The position numbers were made by a program, and so were the translations under genes. A stretch of 64,000 nt of DNA, taken from Candidatus Zixiibacteriota bacterium. GTDB lineage: Bacteria; Zixibacteria; MSB-5A5; GN15; FEB-12. The notes beneath the pieces were generated by a model. That model had not been told where the DNA came from. It was given only the letters and a program-made list of their open reading frames with translations, and did not search any database. Shown piece by piece: positions 54,402-62,480 of this stretch (position 1 is its first letter; each line of letters starts with the position of its first letter). The DNA is taken from the NCBI GenBank assembly GCA_029860345.1, contig JAOUBJ010000005.1:62001-126000 (forward strand), read 5' to 3'.

Positions 54402-55898
54402 GTGAAGATAGATTATTCGGCCAATCCTCCGCATGAATGCGCGACCACTGCCCTGGTTATGTTTGTCACTTCATTCGACAGCATTGTGGATAAACGATTG
54501 AAACAGCTGGACAGTGCATCCGATGGGATCATCCGCACCCTGCTGGCGAGTGGTGAGTTCACCGGATCATCAGGTGAGATGGTTTGCATCAACAGACCCG
54601 ATGGATACGCAGCCAGCCGAGTCGTGCTGGCCGGTCTCGGCCCCAGGAAAACATGCACTCCGGACAGTTACCGGCAAATGGCCGGGCTACTCTCCCGCTA
54701 CAAACCGTTGACCTGTTGTGATTCTGCTACCTTTCATCTGGGTACGGTTTCTGAGCCTGAGACTTTTCAGGCGGTGATTGAGGGATGCATCCTGGGTTCA
54801 TATCGGATGCTGAAATACAAGACCGATGAAGCCAGTCTGGCCGGCGAAAACCTCTCGGAAGTTACCTACGCGATCGACAACAGGCGATTGTTGAACCGGC
54901 TTCAGAAATCGGTCGAGCGTGGTTGTGTTACGGCCGGGGGGCAGATCAATGTCCGGCGACTGTCGGCGCTACCGGGCTGCGACCTCACGCCCAAGATGTT
55001 TGCGGCCGAGGCGGTCAAGACGGCCGACAAGCTAAAGGGCTTGTCATGCCGAGTGCTTGACCAAAAAGAAATCAAGGCCGAGAAAATGGGCGCCCTGATG
55101 GCCGTCGCACAGGGTTCTGTGGAGCCACCGCGCTTTGTGATTCTGGAATACAAAGGCGGACGCAAAACACAGAAACCGATCGTGCTGGTCGGTAAAGGGG
55201 TCACTTTTGACTCCGGAGGTTTGTCGCTTAAGGCGGCCGACATGATGATCGAGATGAACGGCGACATGACCGGCGCTGCCGTCGTCCTGTCCACCATGCA
55301 GGCGGCAGTTCTGTTGCAGTTGCCGCTCAACCTGGTCGGACTGATGCCGCTGGCTGAAAATATGCCGTCGGGTCATGCCATCCGTCCATCTGATGTTGTC
55401 ACCACCCGCAAAGGGATCACTGTTGAGATCATCAACACCGACGCCGAGGGTCGACTGATCTTAGCCGATGCCCTTGACTACGCCAACAAGTTCGACCCGC
55501 AAGCGGTGATCGATATCGCAACGCTGACCGGCGCCACGTTGTACATTCTGGGTTACTCAGGCGCACCCATTCTGGGTAACCATGACGATCTTCTCGAACG
55601 AATACGAGCTGCGTCCGAGGCCACGGCCGAACGAGTATGGCCGTTGCCTATCTGGGATGACTTTCGCAATGCCCTGAAATCCAACATTGCCGACATCGTC
55701 AACTCGGCCGGCAAGACGGCGGGCACGGCTACAGCGGCGGCCTTTCTTGAGAATTTTATCGGTGACTGGCCATGGGCGCATATCGACATCGCCTATGTCG
55801 ACATCGAAAAAAAGGGAGCACCTTATACTCCCAAAGGAACGACCGGTATCGGTGTCCGGTTGTTGATTGACCTCTTGTCGAACTGGAAAAAGCTCTGA
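54402..55898 (+). CDS. pepA: Leucyl aminopeptidase (M17)
   Basis: The protein has 498 residues from GTG 54402. M17 aminopeptidases are cytosolic, hexameric, two-metal enzymes that release N-terminal residues. The active-site motifs are 'VLVGKGVTFDSGGLSLK', 'MNGDMTGAA' and 'NTDAEGRLILADAL', carrying the metal ligands and catalytic Lys and Arg. The N-terminal domain is more divergent, as usual. It is monocistronic and flanked by repeats. It would complete breakdown of peptides taken up by the POT transporter. Confidence 0.95.
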   Translation: MKIDYSANPPHECATTALVMFVTSFDSIVDKRLKQLDSASDGIIRTLLASGEFTGSSGEMVCINRPDGYAASRVVLAGLGPRKTCTPDSYRQMAGLLSRYKPLTCCDSATFHLGTVSEPETFQAVIEGCILGSYRMLKYKTDEASLAGENLSEVTYAIDNRRLLNRLQKSVERGCVTAGGQINVRRLSALPGCDLTPKMFAAEAVKTADKLKGLSCRVLDQKEIKAEKMGALMAVAQGSVEPPRFVILEYKGGRKTQKPIVLVGKGVTFDSGGLSLKAADMMIEMNGDMTGAAVVLSTMQAAVLLQLPLNLVGLMPLAENMPSGHAIRPSDVVTTRKGITVEIINTDAEGRLILADALDYANKFDPQAVIDIATLTGATLYILGYSGAPILGNHDDLLERIRAASEATAERVWPLPIWDDFRNALKSNIADIVNSAGKTAGTATAAAFLENFIGDWPWAHIDIAYVDIEKKGAPYTPKGTTGIGVRLLIDLLSNWKKL

Positions 55899-56282
55899 GG
55901 GCGTAGCAAGATTTGTGATCTGCTGCATCCTGTTCATGCTTCGACTCCGCTCAGCATGAGGTGAAAGATCGATCTTTCAGTGCTTAGCACCCAGTGTGAG
56001 TAGAACTGCGCGCTTAGCGCGAACAACATGGCTTGACCATGTCACTCACGGCTTGACCGTGTCACTCACGGCTTGACCGTGTCACCCACGGCTTGACCGT
56101 GTCACCCTGAGCGGAGTCGAAGGGTGAGGTGATAAATCACCTTCTTGCGCTTCGCGCCTGCATCCTCAACATGGGATTCAGTAGATTCTTGTAGGGCGGG
56201 TCCGTCTTCGCCTGCGCGCCGCGGCGTGAACCCGCCATCTTCTCTTTGTGTCCGGCAGATGTCCACATCTGGCGACTGGGAT
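55899..56282. repeat. Hairpin island with a short tandem array
   Basis: CATGCT/AGCATG around TCGACTCCGCTC (55935-55958) is followed by a 20-bp tandem array (56026-56106, listed separately) and the GGCGGGTCC...ACCCGCC module (56197-56236). There is no gene. Confidence 0.85.
56026..56106. repeat. 20-bp tandem hairpin array, four units
   Basis: Each unit is a hairpin with loop CTTGA. The first is ACATGG/CCATGT and the next three are CACGG/CCGTG. The change between unit 1 and the others is compensated on both arms, so pairing is kept. No spacers of CRISPR type are present. Confidence 0.9.
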
Positions 56283-56477
56283 TCACTCCCGCACATGAAA
56301 CGGTACAGCCATCAGCACAGCACCTATCCCCACGATCAAATAGGCGTTATCGAAAAAGTACGGAAAAGCGCACAACACCACGCCACAAAGCAGGGCGACA
56401 CCCTGGCGCTGTTTTCGACCATAGACAATATACCCGGCGCCGATGGCTCCAAACAATATGCCGAACATCATTCCCAT
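56283..56477 (-). CDS. Small two-helix membrane protein
   Basis: The protein has 64 residues with two hydrophobic helices ('FGILFGAIGAGYIVYG' and 'YLIVGIGAVLMAVPF') joined by 'RKQRQGVALLCGVVLCAFPYFFDN'. The wording and length match small inner-membrane proteins that are widespread in bacteria and without known function. Four ATG/GGA codons at the start leave the exact first residue uncertain. No partner genes are visible. Confidence 0.6.
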   Translation of the reverse strand: MGMMFGILFGAIGAGYIVYGRKQRQGVALLCGVVLCAFPYFFDNAYLIVGIGAVLMAVPFHVRE

Positions 56478-56836
56478 AGCTCAAGTCATGTCTCGATTGC
56501 AGGCGCAACAATCTTTTGTGGTGGCCGAATCTTCAGAATGGGCCAAGACAGGCATTGCCATCTGAAGATCACGAGGGCACAAAGCACAGGCTTGCCTTTG
56601 CACAGGCTTGCCTGTGAGCAGGTGTGCCGGTGTCGGGCGGGGTCGCCGCGACACCACCTGATAGCGGATGTCAATCTCCGCCGCTTCAGCCCGGAAGATA
56701 GGTCTGGCCTACGGCGGTTGAGAAGATAAAAGTCGATCAGAGGCGATGTCTATACGGTCCAACATCTTGCAGCGCAGCACCAACTGACTGTGAGCCACTC
56801 AGATAGCATGACCCGAAAAAAATCGCCCCAAGGGAC
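56478..56836. repeat. Hairpin island before the HIT gene
   Basis: CACAGG/CCTGTG with loop CTTG (56601-56616, preceded by a partial copy) and a GTGTCGGGCGGGGTCGCC module (about 56631-56650) are present. There is no gene. Confidence 0.8.
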
Positions 56837-56865
56837 TTGAACCTCATCGGATATTTGCTTATTAT
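56837..56865 (+). promoter_or_regulatory. Promoter of the HIT gene, leaderless
   Basis: TTGAAC (56837-56842), 17 bp and TATTAT (56860-56865). The ATG at 56874 lies 8 bases after the -10 box, so the transcript would have almost no leader. Confidence 0.65.
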
Positions 56866-56873
56866 TTAAGGCT

Positions 56874-57362
56874 ATGAATGACAAGACCATCTGGGCACCG
56901 TGGCGGGCCGGGTTTGTCCTCGGAAAGAAAGAATCAGGATGCATCTTCTGCAAACGACTGAAGATGAAGGATTCGGTCAGGAATCTAATCGTCTATCGCG
57001 GCAAGAAGGCGTTTGTGATTCTCAACAAGTTCCCATACAACGGCGGGCATACGATGGTGGTACCTCGTCGCCATGTAGGGCTTTTGGAGAAGTTGACACC
57101 TTCGGAGTCGGTTGAGTTTTTTGAGTTGACCCGTTTGTCGGTCAAGGCGATCAAGAAAGCGCTTAAACCTCATTCCATGAATCTCGGCATGAATCTCGGC
57201 CGCAGTTCCGGCGCAGGGATTCCTGAGCATCTGCACATGCATATAGTACCGCGCTGGCAGGGAGATACCAATTTCATGCCGGTGATCGGCAACACCAAAG
57301 TCATGTCGGTGCCGCTTGCGCCGGTGTACGAGGCGATCAAAAGGGAGTTTGACAAACTGTGA
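56874..57362 (+). CDS. HIT-family hydrolase
   Basis: The protein has 162 residues. The N-terminus 'IWAPWRAGFVLG' and 'CIFCKRL' are typical of the HIT branch that includes Ap4A phosphorylases and hydrolases. The catalytic triad motif is 'HLHMHIVPRW'. These enzymes cleave nucleotidyl phosphates such as diadenosine polyphosphates. It is first in a two-gene unit: its TGA overlaps the GTG of the aconitase-like gene by 4 bases. No ribosome site is visible, consistent with the promoter position. Confidence 0.92.
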   Translation: MNDKTIWAPWRAGFVLGKKESGCIFCKRLKMKDSVRNLIVYRGKKAFVILNKFPYNGGHTMVVPRRHVGLLEKLTPSESVEFFELTRLSVKAIKKALKPHSMNLGMNLGRSSGAGIPEHLHMHIVPRWQGDTNFMPVIGNTKVMSVPLAPVYEAIKREFDKL

Positions 57363-58984
57363 GTCCACGCCCCAAGATACCTACCAAGGCCGAACTGGTG
57401 CAGTTGCAGAAGCTGTACAAAACCGATGAGAAGATCGGCGAGCGACTGGGTGGGGTGCCGGCTTATCTGGTTGCATACTGGCGACGCAAAAAGAACGTAC
57501 CCCGCCACTCGGTACCCAAGTTCTCCGAAAAAGAAGTCCGTAGTCTTTGGGAGAGGTTTGGCGACGATGATCGATGCGGGTTGGAACTGGGTATATCCAA
57601 AGCTGCCTTTTACAACTGGCGACGGCGCTACGGGATTCGTGAGAAACCTGCCTTTTTGAAGCTGGAACAGTTGGAGCTTGATTTCCCAGGGCTATCGACA
57701 AGCTCGAAATCCGCATCGCTCTGGGGAAAGCAGACGTTGTCGCAAAAGATCATAGGCGGCCTGGCCAAACGTGACTCTGTAGATGTGGGCGAGACTGTGG
57801 AGGTGGAACCGGACCTGTTGGTATGCGACCGGTCGGCCGACCTGGTCATGGAGAAGTTTCGTGAACTCCCGGGTGAATTGATGTTCAACAGTTCGCGGAT
57901 CGTCGTGGCCTTGTCCGAAGTCAACTACTCCGGCAAAGGTTCGACCGCCGAACTCAGCCACACGGTCCGGCAGTTTGCGGAGCGTCACAGACTTCAGGCA
58001 GGCCTTGAACACGCCCAGGGTTGCTGTCATCAAATCATGATCGAGCAGGGGACGGCTCTGCCCGGTATGCTCTGCATGGGCGCAACCGAGAACATAGCGT
58101 CTCTGGGGGCAATCAACAGTCTGGGCTGGCAGGTCGACCTTGACACGCAGGCCGGGATACTGGCCAGCGGTCGGGTGGCCATGACGGTGCCACACACCCT
58201 GCGTGTCGATATTACCGGCAGGCGGTCGCGCGGCGTTTATGCCGGGGATGTTGCCCTGTCGATTGTTCAGCGACTGGCGGCGGAAGAGTCCGACGGCAAG
58301 ATGATTGAGTACTACGGACCGGCGGTGTCGCAGATGACGATCAGCGAAAGATTCACCCTTTGTGCTATGGCCGCGGCAATGGGTGCTACAGGCGCTATCT
58401 GTCCTTTTGACTCGGCCACCCGCCGTTACCTGACCGGTCGGACTCAGCCGGTGTTGACGCCGCAAATGGCCGACAAAAACGCCGTCTACGAACAACACTA
58501 CCAGGTGAACATTGAGCAGTTGCCGGCCCAGATAGCGCCGCTGGGACAACCGGGTGAAATCAAGCCGGTGGCCGAAATCGAAACCTTGCCTGTCAACAGG
58601 ATCATTATCGGCTCGGCTATTAACGGACGGTTCGATGATCTCAGAATTGCCGCTGACGTTCTCAAGGGGAAGAGAATCAAACCCGAATGCAGCCTGCTGA
58701 TCTACCCGGCATCGCGCACCGTGTTCCTTGAAGCGCTCAAAAAAGGACTGATCCGTGCCCTGGCCGAAGCCGGCGCTGTTATCATGCCGCCCGGCTGCGG
58801 ATGTCATGACCTTCCGGCCTGGGCCAGGTTGACCGACGGTGACCGATGCTTGACCACCGGGCAGGCCGAGGGTGTTGTCCCAGCCGACGACGGCAATGCA
58901 GAGGTCTATCAGTGCTCTCCGGCTACGGCCGCCGCCTCGGCCTTGAACGCCGCCGTCACCGATCCATCACGGTACGTCAAGTGA
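57359..58984 (+). CDS. Aconitase/LeuC-like protein with N-terminal DNA-binding-like domain
   Basis: The protein has 541 residues. Residues ~8-95 hold two helix-turn-helix-like units ('KTDEKIGERLGGVPAYLVAYWRRKKNV' and 'DDRCGLELGISKAAFYNWRRRYGI'). Residues ~120-535 follow the 3-isopropylmalate dehydratase/homoaconitase large-subunit fold ('GLEHAQGCCHQIMIEQG', 'ATENIASLGAINSLGW'). The [4Fe-4S] ligand motif SCTNGR reads 'SAINGRFDDLRIA', so one cluster Cys is missing. The two others may remain in 'PPGCGCHD'. It may be a regulator or an enzyme with a different active site. Translation is coupled to the HIT gene. Confidence 0.82.
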   Translation: MSPRPKIPTKAELVQLQKLYKTDEKIGERLGGVPAYLVAYWRRKKNVPRHSVPKFSEKEVRSLWERFGDDDRCGLELGISKAAFYNWRRRYGIREKPAFLKLEQLELDFPGLSTSSKSASLWGKQTLSQKIIGGLAKRDSVDVGETVEVEPDLLVCDRSADLVMEKFRELPGELMFNSSRIVVALSEVNYSGKGSTAELSHTVRQFAERHRLQAGLEHAQGCCHQIMIEQGTALPGMLCMGATENIASLGAINSLGWQVDLDTQAGILASGRVAMTVPHTLRVDITGRRSRGVYAGDVALSIVQRLAAEESDGKMIEYYGPAVSQMTISERFTLCAMAAAMGATGAICPFDSATRRYLTGRTQPVLTPQMADKNAVYEQHYQVNIEQLPAQIAPLGQPGEIKPVAEIETLPVNRIIIGSAINGRFDDLRIAADVLKGKRIKPECSLLIYPASRTVFLEALKKGLIRALAEAGAVIMPPGCGCHDLPAWARLTDGDRCLTTGQAEGVVPADDGNAEVYQCSPATAAASALNAAVTDPSRYVK

Positions 58985-59423
58985 GCCCCCCTGCGGCGAG
59001 ACGGAATGTGTGCAGGTGGCAGGTTTGAAGACAAACCTGCCCTACGAGACTGTCAGTGGGTGGGATTGCCGGTGTCTGGCGGGGTCGCCCAACACCACCA
59101 AGGGTAGCGTTGTGTCAGGTCTTGATCATGCCGGTAGCGTGGGTGTGATCTGACACCGATAAATCGGTTTTTTGCGCTTCGCGCTCTTTGGTCCCAGATG
59201 GCGAAGCCACAGAAACACGGCTTGGCCGTGGCAGGTCACACAAACCACGCGGAAGGCGTGTCTCGCAAGTAACGAGTAGGGCGGCATCCCTGCGAGGCCG
59301 CCGAGATCGGCAGGATCACAGGGATCCTGCCCTACAAGACTGTCAGTGGGTGGGATTGCCGGTGTCGGGCGGGATCGCCCAACACCACCAAACACCGCGT
59401 AGGGAGCGGCCTTGCGTCGCCCC
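58985..59423. repeat. Hairpin island
   Basis: The GTGTCGGGCGGGGTCGCCC module appears twice (about 59071-59097 and 59362-59390, each followed by AACACCACC), with CACGG/CCGTG and loop CTTGG (59217-59231) between. There is no gene. Confidence 0.8.
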
Positions 59424-60953
59424 ATGAACGAGGTAGGGCGCTTGCCGAAAACTGAACCACAATTATCGAAAAATATCTCAGCATCGTCCGTGGCGTATGT
59501 CATTCGTATCGTTGTCACCTTTCTTTTCGTGCCGTTCATTACATCGGTGTTGGGGGACGCGCGCTACGGCGTGTGGGTCATAATCTTTCAGACGATCAAC
59601 TACTTTACGCTGCTCGACCTGGGTTTGACCTCGGCCATTACTCGTTATGTATCGAAGTATCTAAGCGAAAGGGACTATCCGCTAATCAACCGGGTGCTGA
59701 ACACATCCACCCTGCTCTACTTCGTGATCGGGACTGTCGTCGCGACCGGCATCTACCTATTTGCGACTTTGTTTTTTGGATACTTCCGAGTAGGCGATCC
59801 GGCCATGATCGAAGAGGGGCGTCGAGCGTTAATCGTTCTCGGTGTTTTCATGGCGTTCAATTTCTACTTGCTGCCTTTCGGCAACAGCCTGGGAGCTTTT
59901 CAACGGTTCGATCTGGCTCGCGGCCTGGCCGTGGGCGAGGAAGTGTTGCGCACCATCATGATGGTCTGGCTGTTGCGACAGGGGTACGGCCTGGTGTCGC
60001 TGGCGATGACGCTGCTTTTGTTTACCATCATACGTCATGTGGTCAGCTTTGTCATTTTGCGTCGCCTGCACCCGGAGGTCTGTCCCGGCCGGGGGTTCAT
60101 CGATAAAGAGACGGCCGGGATGCTCTTTCGCTATTCGCGAGTGACCTTCGCCATTGTGGCTGGCTGGCTGGTCATCTTCAATACCGACGCTTTTCTGTTG
60201 GGCCTGGTAGGTTCATCGGCTCTGGCCGGAGTGTACAATCCCGGCGCGCAACTGTTATTGTATGTCCGTAATGCGGTCAACGCGATTGCCCAACCATTGA
60301 CACCGATGGTGTCGCACCTTGAATCCACCTCAGGTGTTGAGGCTGTCAAAAGACTGTATCTGAAAAGTCTGCGCTATGTCTCGTTTCTGTCGTTCATGCT
60401 CAGCGCCTCGGTTATTCTCTATGCCCATGACTTTGTGGCGTTATGGTTAATGCCGGAGTTTGGAGCAGCAGCCGATGTCATGCAGGTGCTGGCGGTTGGA
60501 TCGGCGATCTTTCTGCCGCAGATCATCGGTAACGCCGTGCTGTTCGGAATAGGCAAACATCGCTACATCCTCTACGTTGTGATCTGCGAGGCGGTGGCCA
60601 AGATCATCCTCGCTCTCTGTCTCATAGGTCCGTATGGGTTGCTCGGCATGGCTGTCGCTTCGGCTTTACCACAATTCATCCTGTACCTGAGTTTGTATCC
60701 ATACTTCATGTCTCGCGTGCTCGGCCTCTCCTTCATGCGGTTGATGAGCCGTGTTCTGGGCATGGGACTCTTAGCCGCTGTTGTTACCGTTGTGGTAAGC
60801 ACAGGCATGCGCATAATATGGCCACCTTTGAGTTGGTTGGCGTTTGCGTTCAATGTCATTGTGGTGCTGGTTTGCTTGATGTTGACGGCGTGGTTTGTAA
60901 TAGAACCAGGGGACAAAGACAGGCTGAGGCGACGCATCTTCAAAAAACAGTAG
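59424..60953 (+). CDS. Polysaccharide flippase (MATE-like, Wzx type)
   Basis: The protein has 509 residues from ATG 59424, with about 14 hydrophobic helices. The start 'LSKNISASSVAYVIRIVVTFLFVPFITSVLGDARYGVWVIIFQTINYFTLLDLG' and the 'TSAITRYVSKYL' loop are typical of the MOP superfamily flippases that move lipid-linked sugar units across the inner membrane. No glycosyltransferases are adjacent, so it may serve a surface polysaccharide made elsewhere. It is monocistronic. Confidence 0.9.
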   Translation: MNEVGRLPKTEPQLSKNISASSVAYVIRIVVTFLFVPFITSVLGDARYGVWVIIFQTINYFTLLDLGLTSAITRYVSKYLSERDYPLINRVLNTSTLLYFVIGTVVATGIYLFATLFFGYFRVGDPAMIEEGRRALIVLGVFMAFNFYLLPFGNSLGAFQRFDLARGLAVGEEVLRTIMMVWLLRQGYGLVSLAMTLLLFTIIRHVVSFVILRRLHPEVCPGRGFIDKETAGMLFRYSRVTFAIVAGWLVIFNTDAFLLGLVGSSALAGVYNPGAQLLLYVRNAVNAIAQPLTPMVSHLESTSGVEAVKRLYLKSLRYVSFLSFMLSASVILYAHDFVALWLMPEFGAAADVMQVLAVGSAIFLPQIIGNAVLFGIGKHRYILYVVICEAVAKIILALCLIGPYGLLGMAVASALPQFILYLSLYPYFMSRVLGLSFMRLMSRVLGMGLLAAVVTVVVSTGMRIIWPPLSWLAFAFNVIVVLVCLMLTAWFVIEPGDKDRLRRRIFKKQ

Positions 60954-61532
60954 GTCGAAACCCCTGCGGTTTCGACATCACGCGCTTCGCGGGATTCTTC
61001 TTTTGATGTGGCCGGACTGAAGGGCTTGTTGATAAACCCACCATACTAGATGGTGAGGTGCTTCGCGATGAAGGTGCTGTCAGGTGACTCGCCTGACAGC
61101 CAGCTACTTGGAAGAATGGCGTCGGGCGGGGTCGCCCAACATCACCCATCATAGGAGACTCTTTCAACCCTCCCTGAAGTCCGCCCACACTGAAAGATGG
61201 CGGGCTCACACCTAAGCCGGGACTCAGGCGAAAACGGATTCACCTCACCTGGGACAAGAACCGTCACGCGGGGTCGCACGACGGCACAGAATTGGCGGGT
61301 TCCCTCCTACGGCGGATCTTCGGCGAAGATGGACCCGCCCTACTGGGGATACCGACTGGGACAAGAACCGTCGCGCGGGGTCGCACGACAGAAGAGAATC
61401 ACGCGATGCGCGTGATGTCAGGTCTCTAAGAGAAGAGAGACCTGCCCTACTGGTAAGAAGGCGACCGACGACATAGAAAAGCGGGTCCGCCAAACGACGG
61501 ACCCGCTTGAATTCAAGATAGTAGCATCGAGC
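60954..61532. repeat. Hairpin island between flippase and secF
   Basis: This contains the GTCGGGCGGGGTCGCCC module (about 61109) and two copies of a 'GGGACAAGAACCGTC...GGGGTCGCACGAC' block (about 61250-61285 and 61357-61390), separated by a GGCGGGTTC...GGACCCGCC module. There is no gene. Confidence 0.75.
61475..61508 (-). terminator. Intrinsic terminator of secDF
   Basis: On the minus strand AAGCGGGTCCG/CGGACCCGCTT with an 8-nt loop is followed by TTCTA. It lies about 25 bases after the secF stop codon. Confidence 0.8.
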
Positions 61533-62462
61533 TTAGCGCTTGAACCTTTTGGGACTGCGGGCTTCCCACTCGACAACGATCGGGCTGGCCACGAAGACCG
61601 AGCTGTAAGTACCAACAATAACACCCAGGATCAAAGCCAACGCAAAAGTGCGGAGTACTTCACCACCCAGGAAGAAGAGCGTTCCCACGACCAACAGCGT
61701 GGTCAATGACGTGTTTACCGTTCGTGAAAGCACTTCGTTGATCGAGGCGTTCACGGACGCGGCGAATTCGCCTTTGGAGCGAAACTTCTTTAGGTTCTCA
61801 CGGATGCGGTCATAGACCACCACCGTGTCGGTCAGAGAGTAACCGGCCAGGGTCAACAAGGCCGTGATCAACAACAAGTCGAATTCAATATTGAGCAGGT
61901 AGGTAATCCCCAGCACGGCCAGCACATCGTGAAAAGTGGCAATTGTGGCCGCTATGCCGCTTCGAAAATCGAACCGGACCCAAATGTAGACAACAATGCA
62001 GAAGAGGGACAGAAGCACCGCTTTCTGGGCATCGTTACGCAGGGTTTCACCGACGGCCGGACCTATGATGTGTTCCGACTGGATGGTAAATGTATTCCCT
62101 TCAAAATTGGTGCCGATGATCTCTTTCAACCGAGCAGAGCGATCCCGCCCCTCGGCTTCGGACTCCGGTCGTTTGACCTTGACGATGAAAGCATTCGGTT
62201 CCTCGAAGTCGGACAGTTGCGTGATCATGGCGGCCGGGAAGTCGGCTGAGATAGCTGATCGCATATCATCGATAGCGACTTCGTTTTCAAAGGTGCCGAT
62301 AATCATGGTGCCGCCTGCAAAGTCGATCCCCAGGTTGGCTTTGCCCGTGATCACCATGGACAAAGCAAAGATACCCAGGGCCACCAAGGCCAACGAGATA
62401 ACGAAGGCATACTTGCGGACACCGATGAAATCTATTTTGGTATCGCTGACAATTCTAAACAT
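61533..62462 (-). CDS. secF: Protein translocase subunit SecF
   Basis: The protein has 309 residues and six membrane helices. It starts with 'IDFIGVRKYAFVISLALVALGIFAL' and has the 'GIDFAGGTMI' and 'LLTLAGYSLTDTVVVYDRIREN' motifs of SecF. SecDF uses the proton gradient to pull proteins out of the Sec channel. It lies 18 bases after secD and is followed by a terminator, so it ends the operon. Confidence 0.97.
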   Translation of the reverse strand: MFRIVSDTKIDFIGVRKYAFVISLALVALGIFALSMVITGKANLGIDFAGGTMIIGTFENEVAIDDMRSAISADFPAAMITQLSDFEEPNAFIVKVKRPESEAEGRDRSARLKEIIGTNFEGNTFTIQSEHIIGPAVGETLRNDAQKAVLLSLFCIVVYIWVRFDFRSGIAATIATFHDVLAVLGITYLLNIEFDLLLITALLTLAGYSLTDTVVVYDRIRENLKKFRSKGEFAASVNASINEVLSRTVNTSLTTLLVVGTLFFLGGEVLRTFALALILGVIVGTYSSVFVASPIVVEWEARSPKRFKR

Positions 62463-62480
62463 ATACTTCGTTCCTCTCGG

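Noticed and set aside
56026-56106. Possible mini-CRISPR array
   Set aside because: Units are contiguous hairpins without variable spacers, and no cas gene is nearby.
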